NCBI GenBank assembly: GCA_036277615.1
Contig: DASUMQ010000296.1
Location: 1 to 28,541 of the forward strand
Length of the DNA stretch: 28,541 nt
From: RPQJ01 sp036277615
GTDB taxonomy: Bacteria; Pseudomonadota; Gammaproteobacteria; Steroidobacterales; Steroidobacteraceae
Reading direction: 5' to 3'
Translations under genes and position numbers: made by a program
The notes under the pieces: generated by a model
The model's database searches: none
What the model was told of the DNA's origin: nothing
The model's input: the letters and a program-made list of their open reading frames with translations, nothing else
Shown: piece after piece, positions 22,672 through 28,541 of the stretch
How the letters are laid out: each line of letters begins with the position of its first letter
Position numbering within the stretch: position 1 is the stretch's first letter

Positions 22672-23406
22672 TTGAGACCGAGTGGCCGTGCACCCGATGA
22701 GTTGCGCCCTGTCCGCATCACCCGCGGTTACACGCGTCACGCCGAGGGATCGGTGCTCGTGGAATTCGGCGACACGCGCGTGCTCGTCACGGCGTCGGTC
22801 GAGGACGGCGTGCCCGGTTTCCTGCGCGGCAAGGGCGAAGGCTGGGTCACGGCCGAGTACGGGATGCTGCCGCGCTCGACCCACACGCGCAGCGCACGCG
22901 AAGCGGCGCGCGGCAAGCAAGGCGGCCGCACGCTCGAGATCCAGCGCCTGATCGGCCGCTCGCTGCGCGCGGTAGTCGACCTGCGCGCGCTCGGCGAGCG
23001 CACGGTGACGCTCGACTGCGACGTGCTGCAGGCGGACGGGGGGACCCGCACCGCGGCGATCACCGGCGCCTACGTGGCGCTGGCGGACGCGATGGGCTCG
23101 CTGGTGAAGCGACGCCAGCTCGCGGCGACGCCGCTGCACGGGCAGGTCGCCGCCATTTCAGTGGGAATCGTGCGTGGAGCTGCGGTGGTCGACCTCGATT
23201 ACCTCGAGGACTCGAGCGCCGAGACCGACATGAACGTCGTCATGAACAACGGCGGCGGCTTCGTCGAGGTGCAGGGCACCGCCGAAGGGCATGCGTTCCG
23301 CCGCCACGAACTCGACCGTCTGCTCGATCTCGCCGCGGGGGCCTGCGGGCAACTGTTCGCGCTGCAGCTCGAGGCGCTGCAGGGGACGCTGCCGTCGACG
23401 CGATGA
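22672..23406 (+). CDS. rph: Ribonuclease PH
   Basis: RNase PH is a phosphate-dependent 3'-to-5' exoribonuclease that trims tRNA precursors and takes part in rRNA decay. The 244-residue product has the family motifs: RPSGRAPDELRPV at the N-terminus, VLVTASVEDGVP, GWVTAEYGMLPRST, GERTVTLDCDVLQADGGTRTA and the DLDYLEDSSAETDMN active-site segment. Length fits the usual 238-240. The start is TTG at 22672, set by GGAG seven bases upstream. It heads an overlapping run rph-rdgB-hemW and is preceded by the inverted-repeat element, whose right arm lies only a few bases before the ribosome binding site. Confidence 0.96.
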   Translation: MRPSGRAPDELRPVRITRGYTRHAEGSVLVEFGDTRVLVTASVEDGVPGFLRGKGEGWVTAEYGMLPRSTHTRSAREAARGKQGGRTLEIQRLIGRSLRAVVDLRALGERTVTLDCDVLQADGGTRTAAITGAYVALADAMGSLVKRRQLAATPLHGQVAAISVGIVRGAAVVDLDYLEDSSAETDMNVVMNNGGGFVEVQGTAEGHAFRRHELDRLLDLAAGACGQLFALQLEALQGTLPSTR

Positions 23407-24017
23407 ACACTCGCATACCCGGGACCGTGGTGCTCGCAACCGGCAATGCCGGCAAATTGCGTGAGATGCGCGAGATCCTCGCGCCGTGGCACGTCGCCGT
23501 GCGCGCGCTCGCCGAGTTCACGGCCGGCGCGGCCGACGAAACCGGACTGACGTTCGTCGAGAATGCGTTGCTCAAGGCGCGATTCGCGTCGGCCGTCGCC
23601 GGGCTGCCGGCAATCGCGGACGACTCGGGGCTCGAAGTCGAGGCCCTGCGCGGCGCGCCGGGCATTCATTCCGCACGCTATGCGGGGCCGGGCGCGGACG
23701 ACCGCGCCAACAACGACAAGCTGCTGCACGAACTCGCGAACGTGCCGGACCCGGATCGCGCGGCACGTTACCGCTGCGCGATGGTGTACCTGCGCTGGGC
23801 GGAGGATCCGGCGCCGATCGTCGTCCAGGCCGCCTGGGAAGGAGCGATCGGTCGCACGCCGCGCGGCGAGGGCGGCTTCGGCTACGACCCGCTGTTCCTC
23901 GTCGACGAAGGCGCACGTACAGCAGCGGAACTCACGGCGCTCGACAAGAATCGACGCAGTCACCGCGGCCAGGCCTTGCGTGGCCTGGTGACCGCGCTCG
24001 CGGCCGGGACCCGATGA
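23403..24017 (+). CDS. rdgB: XTP/dITP pyrophosphatase RdgB (Ham1)
   Basis: RdgB hydrolyses dITP, dXTP and their ribose forms to monophosphates, keeping deaminated purines out of DNA and RNA. The 204-residue product has VVLATGNAGKLREM with the substrate-binding loop, FVENALLKARFA, AIADDSGLEVEAL with the catalytic aspartates, GIHSARYAG, and GFGYDPLF with the base-recognition segment. Length matches the family (about 197-205). The ATG overlaps the rph stop codon and its own stop overlaps the hemW start, so all three are translationally coupled. Confidence 0.96.
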   Translation: MNTRIPGTVVLATGNAGKLREMREILAPWHVAVRALAEFTAGAADETGLTFVENALLKARFASAVAGLPAIADDSGLEVEALRGAPGIHSARYAGPGADDRANNDKLLHELANVPDPDRAARYRCAMVYLRWAEDPAPIVVQAAWEGAIGRTPRGEGGFGYDPLFLVDEGARTAAELTALDKNRRSHRGQALRGLVTALAAGTR

Positions 24018-25174
24018 TCGACGTGACTCGCATTCCGCTCTCGCTGTATGTGCACCTGCCGTGGTGCGTCAGCAAGTGTCCCTACTGCGATTTCAATTCG
24101 CACGCGGTGCCGTCCGCGGGCCTGCCCGAGGACATGTACGTCGCGGCGCTGCTCGACGACCTCGAGTTCGCTGCGCGTGACGTGGCCGGACGCGAGATCG
24201 TCTCGGTCTTTTTCGGCGGCGGGACACCGAGCCTGTTCTCCGCAGGCGCGATCCGTCACGTCCTCGACCGCGCTCGCGCGCTATTGCCGTTCGCCGCGGA
24301 CGTCGAGGTCACGCTCGAGGCCAATCCGGGCACGGTCGAGCACGGCCGATTCGTCGATTACGCGGCCGCGGGCGTCAACCGGGTGTCGCTCGGCGCGCAG
24401 AGTTTCGACGACGCGACGCTGCGGGCGCTCGGTCGCATCCATGCGTCCGTGGACATCGAGCGCGCCGTGACCGAGGTTCGTGCCGCCGGCATCGACCGGC
24501 TCAACCTCGACCTGATGTACGCACTGCCCGGGCAGGACGTCGCGGGCGCCCTGGGAGACCTCGAGCGCGCGATCGCCTTGCAGCCGACCCATCTCTCGCA
24601 CTACCAGCTCACGCTGGAGCCGGGTACGCCGTTCGCCAGGCGACCGCCCGCGCGACTCCCCGACGACGACGCGAGCCTGCAGATGCAGGAGGCCTGCCAG
24701 GCGCGCCTCGCGGCCGCGGGGTTCGAGCAGTACGAAGTGTCCGCGTACGCGCGGCCCGGCCATCGCTGCCGCCACAACCTCGGCTACTGGCGCTTCGACG
24801 ATTATCTCGGCGTCGGCGCCGGGGCCCACGGCAAGGTGACGCTCCCCGACGGATCGATCGTCCGCACGGTGCGGGCCCGGCATCCGGGCAGTTACCTCGC
24901 CGCTGCGACGCCCCCGGCGCGTGTGACCGAGCAACGGGCGGTGCCGGTCCGGGACGTGCCGTTCGAGTTCTGCCTGAACGCCCTGCGCCTCGACGACGGC
25001 TTTGCCGACCCGGAGTTCGCCGCGCGCACCGGACTGTCGACCGACGTGATGAGCCGTCCCCTGGCCGAGGCAACTCGGCGCGGCCTGCTCGGATACGATG
25101 GAGAGCGCTGGCGTCCGACCGGTCTCGGCCGCCGGTTCCTGAACGACCTGCAAGGCCTGTTTCTGCCCGGATGA
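24014..25174 (+). CDS. hemW: Radical SAM haem chaperone HemW
   Basis: HemW is related to the anaerobic coproporphyrinogen III oxidase HemN but is thought to bind and insert haem into respiratory enzymes. The 386-residue product has the radical-SAM motif WCVSKCPYCDF with cysteines at 18, 22 and 25. It also has FFGGGTPSLF, EANPG, NRVSLGAQSF, and the HemW-type RHNLGYWRFDDYLGVGAGAHG. The three-cysteine motif, without HemN's extra cysteine, and the size support HemW over HemN. The ATG at 24014 overlaps the rdgB stop; the longer frame upstream lies within rdgB. A haem chaperone role would fit the haem-rich oxidase in this window, though the linkage is through the ancestral rph-rdgB-hemW run. Confidence 0.94.
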   Translation: MIDVTRIPLSLYVHLPWCVSKCPYCDFNSHAVPSAGLPEDMYVAALLDDLEFAARDVAGREIVSVFFGGGTPSLFSAGAIRHVLDRARALLPFAADVEVTLEANPGTVEHGRFVDYAAAGVNRVSLGAQSFDDATLRALGRIHASVDIERAVTEVRAAGIDRLNLDLMYALPGQDVAGALGDLERAIALQPTHLSHYQLTLEPGTPFARRPPARLPDDDASLQMQEACQARLAAAGFEQYEVSAYARPGHRCRHNLGYWRFDDYLGVGAGAHGKVTLPDGSIVRTVRARHPGSYLAAATPPARVTEQRAVPVRDVPFEFCLNALRLDDGFADPEFAARTGLSTDVMSRPLAEATRRGLLGYDGERWRPTGLGRRFLNDLQGLFLPG

Positions 25175-25280
25175 CAATGCTTTGCACCCGAGTAAGTCGG
25201 CGGACACCTACGTCGATCCCGTGTCGTCAGCGGTCCGTTTCGCTTGCACTGCAACACGAAACCGGGTAGCCGGATGTCAC

Positions 25281-25289
25281 TTATGCACA
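25281..25289 (+). promoter_or_regulatory. DnaA box
   Basis: TTATGCACA is a full match to the DnaA consensus TTATNCACA. It lies about 70 bases before the A+T-rich patch. Confidence 0.5.
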
Positions 25290-25357
25290 CGTCCCGGCCG
25301 GGGACGCACTTTCTACGGGTTACGGTTTGTAGCGGAAGTGAAACGTGAGAGCAAACA

Positions 25358-25410
25358 CACAACCTTATGAATTTAAAATGAAAATAGCCTTGGCGAATTT
25401 TTGACCAACA
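25358..25410. other. A+T-rich patch, possible DNA-unwinding element
   Basis: About one third G+C over some 50 bases, including TTATGAATTTAAAATGAAAA, in otherwise very G+C-rich DNA. It is flanked by DnaA boxes on both sides. It could also simply be promoter-like or relaxed intergenic sequence. Confidence 0.4.
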
Positions 25411-25457
25411 CAGAAATTCCCGCGTGTCACACGGCGTGGGGGCCGTTGTCCGTACCG

Positions 25458-25492
25458 TCATCCACACAGTTATCCACAGGTTTTGTGGATAA
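25458..25492. promoter_or_regulatory. Cluster of DnaA boxes, including an inverted pair
   Basis: TTATCCACA (25470-25478), identical to the strong E. coli R1/R4 box, faces TGTGGATAA (25484-25492), its exact reverse complement, five bases away. TCATCCACA (25458-25466) upstream has one mismatch to the consensus. An inverted high-affinity pair is unlikely by chance in DNA of this composition. Confidence 0.65.
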
Positions 25493-25569
25493 CCGATTCT
25501 GTCAAACCAGGCCGTACCGGGTCGGAACCGGCCGCACGGCGCGGCAGCGACCGGGCTGGCCCTGCAAAC

Positions 25570-25598
25570 TTGTCACGTCGCGGGCCGCTCCCTATAAT
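25570..25598 (+). promoter_or_regulatory. Strong sigma70-type promoter of rpmE
   Basis: TTGTCA (25570-25575, five of six) is followed after exactly 17 bases by a perfect TATAAT (25593-25598). Transcription should start near 25605, giving a leader of about 30 bases. This is the best-matching promoter in the window, as expected for a ribosomal protein gene. Confidence 0.8.
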
Positions 25599-25636
25599 TC
25601 GCGACCCACTTTGGACCCCAGCCGGAAGCCGCGGCC

Positions 25637-25843
25637 ATGAAAGACGCCATTCATCCGAACTACAAGCAGATCACGGTGACCTGCAGCTGCGGCAACACGT
25701 TCGAGACCCGTTCGACGCTGGGCCAGGACCTGCAGATCGAAGTCTGTTCGAGCTGCCACCCGTTCTATACCGGCAAGCAGAAGATCGTCGACACGGGCGG
25801 TCGCGTCGACCGCTTCCGCAAGAAGTACGCCGCCAAGGCCTGA
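25637..25843 (+). CDS. rpmE: 50S ribosomal protein L31 (zinc-binding type)
   Basis: L31 bridges the large and small ribosomal subunits. The 68-residue product has the four zinc ligands of the C+ form at C16, C18, C37 and C40 (TCSCGNTF and VCSSCHPFYTG), and the conserved TGGRVDRFRKKY tail. Length is typical (about 66-70). The ATG at 25637 has GGAAG about ten bases upstream. It is transcribed alone, from the promoter at 25570-25598 to the hairpin terminator at 25871-25897. The cysteine form implies zinc dependence; a paralogue without cysteines for zinc starvation, common in other bacteria, is not in this window. Confidence 0.97.
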   Translation: MKDAIHPNYKQITVTCSCGNTFETRSTLGQDLQIEVCSSCHPFYTGKQKIVDTGGRVDRFRKKYAAKA

Positions 25844-25870
25844 CGGCCCCCTTCCGCCGCGGCGAGCAGC

Positions 25871-25897
25871 GAGGCGCCTTCGGGCGCCTCGTTCGTT
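25871..25897 (+). terminator. Intrinsic terminator of rpmE
   Basis: GAGGCGCC and GGCGCCTC (25871-25878, 25883-25890) form a perfect eight-base stem closed by a stable TTCG tetraloop. It is followed by GTTCGTT, a weak T-rich tail. It lies 27 bases after the rpmE stop codon. Confidence 0.75.
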
Positions 25898-26007
25898 ATG
25901 GGCGCTCGGCCGACTCGCGGACGCGCCGCCGTACCTCGCTTCGCCCGGAACTTTCTGTCCGTCCGGGCGCACTCTAGACTCAGGCCCCACGCAATCCGGA
26001 GTCGACC

Positions 26008-27480
26008 ATGGCCCGCCCGAGCCCCCGGTTCGCTGCTGCACTGTTCGCCGTCACGATCACCGTCGTCGGCGGCTGCGCCACCAACCCCGTCACGGGCGAC
26101 AAGGACGTCGTGCTGATGAGCGAGGCGCAGGAGCTCGAGATCGGGCGCAAGATGCACCCGCAGATCCTCCAGCAGTACGGCCGTTACGACGACGAAGTGC
26201 TGCAGCAGTACGTCAACACGGTCGGCCAGCGCATCGCGTCGACGAGTCACCGGCCTAACCTGCAGTACACGTTCACGGTGCTCGACAGCGCCGACGTCAA
26301 CGCGTTCGCGCTGCCCGGCGGCTACGTGTACGTCACCCGCGGAATCATGGCGTACCTCAACTCCGAGGCCGAACTCGCCGCGGTGCTCGGCCACGAAGTC
26401 GGGCACGTCACCGCGCGGCACTCGGTCCGCCAGCAGACGGGCGCGACGGCCGCGGGCGTCGGCGCCATGGTCGTCGGCATCCTGACCGGCAGCGGCGACC
26501 TCGCGAACGTCGCCAACGCGGCGGGCACTGCCCTCGTGCGCGGCTACGGACGCGACATGGAACTCGAGGCGGATCGGCTTGGCGCCGAATACCTGAACCG
26601 GGTCGGCTTCGAGCCCGAGGAGATGATCGACGTCGTGCGGCTGCTCAAGAACCAGGAAATGCTGGAGGTGCAGATGGCGCGGCAGGAGAACCGGCAGCCG
26701 CGCGTCTACCATGGCGTGTTCTCCACGCACCCCGACAACGACACGCGCCTGAAGGAAGTCGTGCGTGCGGCGAAGAAGGTCGAGAACACCGAGGACCGAG
26801 CCGATAATCGCGACGCGTACCTCGCGCGCCTGAACGGCATGCCGATGGGTGACAGTCGCGCGCAGGGCATCGTCCGAGGCTCGCGTTTCTATCACAGCGA
26901 CCTCGGATTCACGCTGGCCTTTCCGACCGGCTGGATCGTCGAGAACCAGCCGGCGCAAGTGGTCGCCTATCCGGAGAGCAAGGACGCGATGATCGTCGTG
27001 TCGGCGCAGGCGCCGCCGCAGGGCGTAACCCCGAAAGAATTCCTCGGACGCCTGCTGCAAGGCTCAGCGACGGTCTCGTCTGCGCCGCTGGACGTGAACG
27101 GATTGCAGGGTTACACGGCCACGGTGCGCAGCACGGGCCTGCCGTGGGGCAACCAGGGTCCTGCGCGCGTCGCGGTCGTGTACTACAACAACCTCGCGTA
27201 CGTCTTCAAAGGCGCGCCGCGCCAGGCGGCGGGCCTCTCGAGTTTCGAACCGGTCTTCTCCTCGAGCGTAAATACGTTCCGTCGCCTGCGCGACAACGAA
27301 TTTCCGCAGGCCGAGCCCGACAAGATCCGCGTGGTGCAGGCCAAGCCCGGCACGACCATCGAGACTCTGGCCAGAAATTCGCCTATCAAGAAATACCCGA
27401 CGGAGCGCCTGCGCCTGCTCAACGATCTCTATCCCGACAAGCAGCCCGTAGCCGGCCAGAAGCTCAAGGTCGTGGAGTAA
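26008..27480 (+). CDS. M48 family metalloprotease lipoprotein with LysM-like C-terminus
   Basis: This is a zinc metalloprotease of the periplasm, probably anchored to a membrane by lipid. The 490-residue product starts with a lipoprotein signal peptide whose VVGGC lipobox puts the lipidated cysteine at C23. The catalytic motif is HEVGH (129-133) and the third zinc ligand is in ELEAD (E187). Residues about 290-430 are an uncharacterised region. The last 55 residues (IRVVQAKPGTTIETLA to the end) resemble a LysM domain, which would bind peptidoglycan. The M48 part is like BepA/YfgC, which repairs or degrades misassembled outer-membrane proteins; BepA has TPR repeats instead of this tail. The ATG at 26008 is 117 bases after the rpmE terminator stem. 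Confidence 0.9.
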   Translation: MARPSPRFAAALFAVTITVVGGCATNPVTGDKDVVLMSEAQELEIGRKMHPQILQQYGRYDDEVLQQYVNTVGQRIASTSHRPNLQYTFTVLDSADVNAFALPGGYVYVTRGIMAYLNSEAELAAVLGHEVGHVTARHSVRQQTGATAAGVGAMVVGILTGSGDLANVANAAGTALVRGYGRDMELEADRLGAEYLNRVGFEPEEMIDVVRLLKNQEMLEVQMARQENRQPRVYHGVFSTHPDNDTRLKEVVRAAKKVENTEDRADNRDAYLARLNGMPMGDSRAQGIVRGSRFYHSDLGFTLAFPTGWIVENQPAQVVAYPESKDAMIVVSAQAPPQGVTPKEFLGRLLQGSATVSSAPLDVNGLQGYTATVRSTGLPWGNQGPARVAVVYYNNLAYVFKGAPRQAAGLSSFEPVFSSSVNTFRRLRDNEFPQAEPDKIRVVQAKPGTTIETLARNSPIKKYPTERLRLLNDLYPDKQPVAGQKLKVVE

Positions 27481-27526
27481 TCCGATCTTGAACTGAGCGC
27501 GCTGCCGTGCAAACCTGACTGGCCAA

Positions 27527-27542
27527 CCCCGGGACGCCGGGG
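27527..27542 (+). terminator. Short hairpin after the protease gene
   Basis: CCCCGG-GACG-CCGGGG is a perfect six-base stem with a four-base loop, 47 bases after the protease stop and 31 before gltA. There is no T-run, so termination is uncertain; it may instead be part of the gltA leader. Confidence 0.3.
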
Positions 27543-27573
27543 CGCGACGGTCCGTCATGGGGATTGCAGATTA

Positions 27574-28541
27574 ATGAGCAGCAAGAAGTACGAGCTGGTC
27601 GACGCGGAGACCGGCAAGAAGTCCGTGCTGGAAGCGCGCAGCGGCTCCCTCGGGCCGGATTGCATCAATGTCGCGAGCCTGACCAAGGACCACGGTGTCT
27701 TCACGTTCGACCCCGGGTTCATGGCGACGGCGGCGTGCGAGAGCAAGATCACCTACATCGACGGCGACAACGGCGTGCTGCTCTACCGCGGCTACCCGAT
27801 CGAGCAGATCGCGACCAAGTCGACGTTCCTGGAAACCGCTTACCTGCTGATCAACGGCGACCTGCCCACGGGCGTGCAGCTGGAGCAGTTCGACCACTCG
27901 ATCCGCTACCACACGATGATCAACGAAACGCTGCTGCGTTTCTTCAACGGGTTCCACTACGACGCGCACCCGATGGCGATGGTGTCCGCGGTCGTCTCGT
28001 CGATGGCGGCGTTCTACCACGACTCGATGGACAACCATAATCCGCGCCATCGCGAGATCTTCGCGCATCGCATACTCGCCAAGATCCCGACGGTGTCCGC
28101 CGCGGCGTACAAGCACATGCTCGGCCAGCCGTTCGTCTACCCGCGCAACGACATGGACTACTGCGCGAACATGCTGCACATGTTCTTCGCGGTGCCGGCG
28201 GAAGATTACGTCCTGGACCCGATCGCGGCGCAGGCGCTCGAACTGCTGCTGATCCTGCACGCGGACCACGAGCAGAACGCCAGCACGTCGACGGTGCGGC
28301 TGGCCGGCAGCACGGGCACGAATCCCTACGCGGCGATCTCGGCCGGCGTCTCCGCGCTGTGGGGCCCCGCGCACGGCGGGGCCAACGAGGCCGTGCTCGA
28401 GATGCTCGAGGAGATCGGCACCGTCGACAACATCCAGAAGTTCCTCGGCCGCGTCAAGGACAAGGACGGCAACACGCGCCTGATGGGCTTCGGCCACCGC
28501 GTGTACAAGAACTTCGATCCGCGCGCCAAGATCATCCGGGA
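27574..28541 (+). CDS. gltA: Citrate synthase GltA (3' end beyond window)
   Basis: Citrate synthase condenses acetyl-CoA with oxaloacetate, the entry step of the TCA cycle. The 322 visible residues match the hexameric type II enzyme of Gram-negative bacteria: an N-terminal domain with FTFDPGFMATAACESKIT and LYRGYPIEQIA, then ILHADHEQNASTSTVRLAG, LWGPAHGGANEA with a catalytic histidine, and LMGFGHRVYKNFDPRAK. The catalytic aspartate lies past the window edge. The ATG at 27574 has GGGGA ten bases upstream, a wide spacing. A five-codon frame (27557-27574) ends in TAATG overlapping the start. It follows the protease gene after 93 bases on the same strand; no clear promoter is visible between them. 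Confidence 0.97.
   Translation, partial: MSSKKYELVDAETGKKSVLEARSGSLGPDCINVASLTKDHGVFTFDPGFMATAACESKITYIDGDNGVLLYRGYPIEQIATKSTFLETAYLLINGDLPTGVQLEQFDHSIRYHTMINETLLRFFNGFHYDAHPMAMVSAVVSSMAAFYHDSMDNHNPRHREIFAHRILAKIPTVSAAAYKHMLGQPFVYPRNDMDYCANMLHMFFAVPAEDYVLDPIAAQALELLLILHADHEQNASTSTVRLAGSTGTNPYAAISAGVSALWGPAHGGANEAVLEMLEEIGTVDNIQKFLGRVKDKDGNTRLMGFGHRVYKNFDPRAKIIR

Larger units (their letters stand above)
25175..25636. other. Gene-free stretch with DnaA boxes and an A+T-rich patch
   Basis: No convincing gene lies here. The stretch holds three perfect DnaA boxes and a near-match, a low-G+C patch at about 25358-25410 (roughly one third G+C against about two thirds around it), a small dyad CGTGT-C-ACACG (25423-25433), and the rpmE promoter. 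The combination resembles the layout of a bacterial replication origin or DnaA-binding control site. Confidence 0.6.

Noticed and set aside
25182..25370. Possible 62-codon gene between hemW and rpmE
   Set aside because: No ribosome binding site, no recognisable product, and it crosses a DnaA box; intergenic DNA is more likely.

Overview
The window looks like chromosome from a high-G+C (about two thirds or more, by eye) member of the Pseudomonadota, most likely a gammaproteobacterium. The pointers are the yicC-gmk-rpoZ-spoT-ridA-recG order, a bioB-F-H-C-D operon divergent from comF, and the rph-rdgB-hemW run. The genus cannot be told from sequence alone. There is no phage, insertion sequence, CRISPR array, tRNA or rRNA gene that I can support. 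Nearly all the DNA is tightly packed housekeeping genes.

Layout. (1) 1-54: start of a minus-strand gene with a signal peptide, cut by the window edge. (2) 439-5182, minus: biotin operon bioB, bioF, a fused bioH-bioC gene, bioD. Upstream of bioB is a good sigma70 promoter whose -35 lies inside a BirA-type operator (5274-5306). (3) 5287-7289, plus: comF and the Na+/H+ antiporter nhaA. (4) 7274-10678, minus: ubiA, recG, ridA. (5) 10753-17529, minus: a caa3-type cytochrome c oxidase module. It encodes a Sco-like copper protein, two small uncharacterised membrane proteins, subunit II with two C-terminal haem-c domains, subunit I, two different subunit III proteins, and subunit IV. (6) 17540-21688, minus: spoT, rpoZ, gmk, yicC. 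(7) 21795-25174, plus: a PP2C phosphatase, rph, rdgB, hemW. (8) 25175-25636: a gene-free stretch with three perfect DnaA boxes, a near-match and an A+T-rich patch. (9) 25637-28541, plus: rpmE, an M48 lipoprotein metalloprotease with a LysM-like tail, and gltA (cut by the edge).

How it fits together. The biotin genes make the pimeloyl moiety (BioC methylates and BioH demethylates, here in one chain) and assemble the rings (BioF, BioD, BioB). BioA is not in the window. The oxidase module sits exactly between spoT and ridA, genes that are normally neighbours, so an aerobic respiration cassette appears to have been inserted into a conserved ppGpp/transcription/DNA-repair cluster. Citrate synthase and UbiA supply the TCA cycle and ubiquinone.

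Most worth a second look: the DnaA-box cluster (a possible replication origin or DnaA-binding regulatory site away from dnaA), the BioH-BioC fusion under a predicted BirA operator, the oxidase module with a dihaem subunit II and paired subunit III genes, and two related inverted-repeat elements with a REP-like core at 20079-20153 and 22559-22657.
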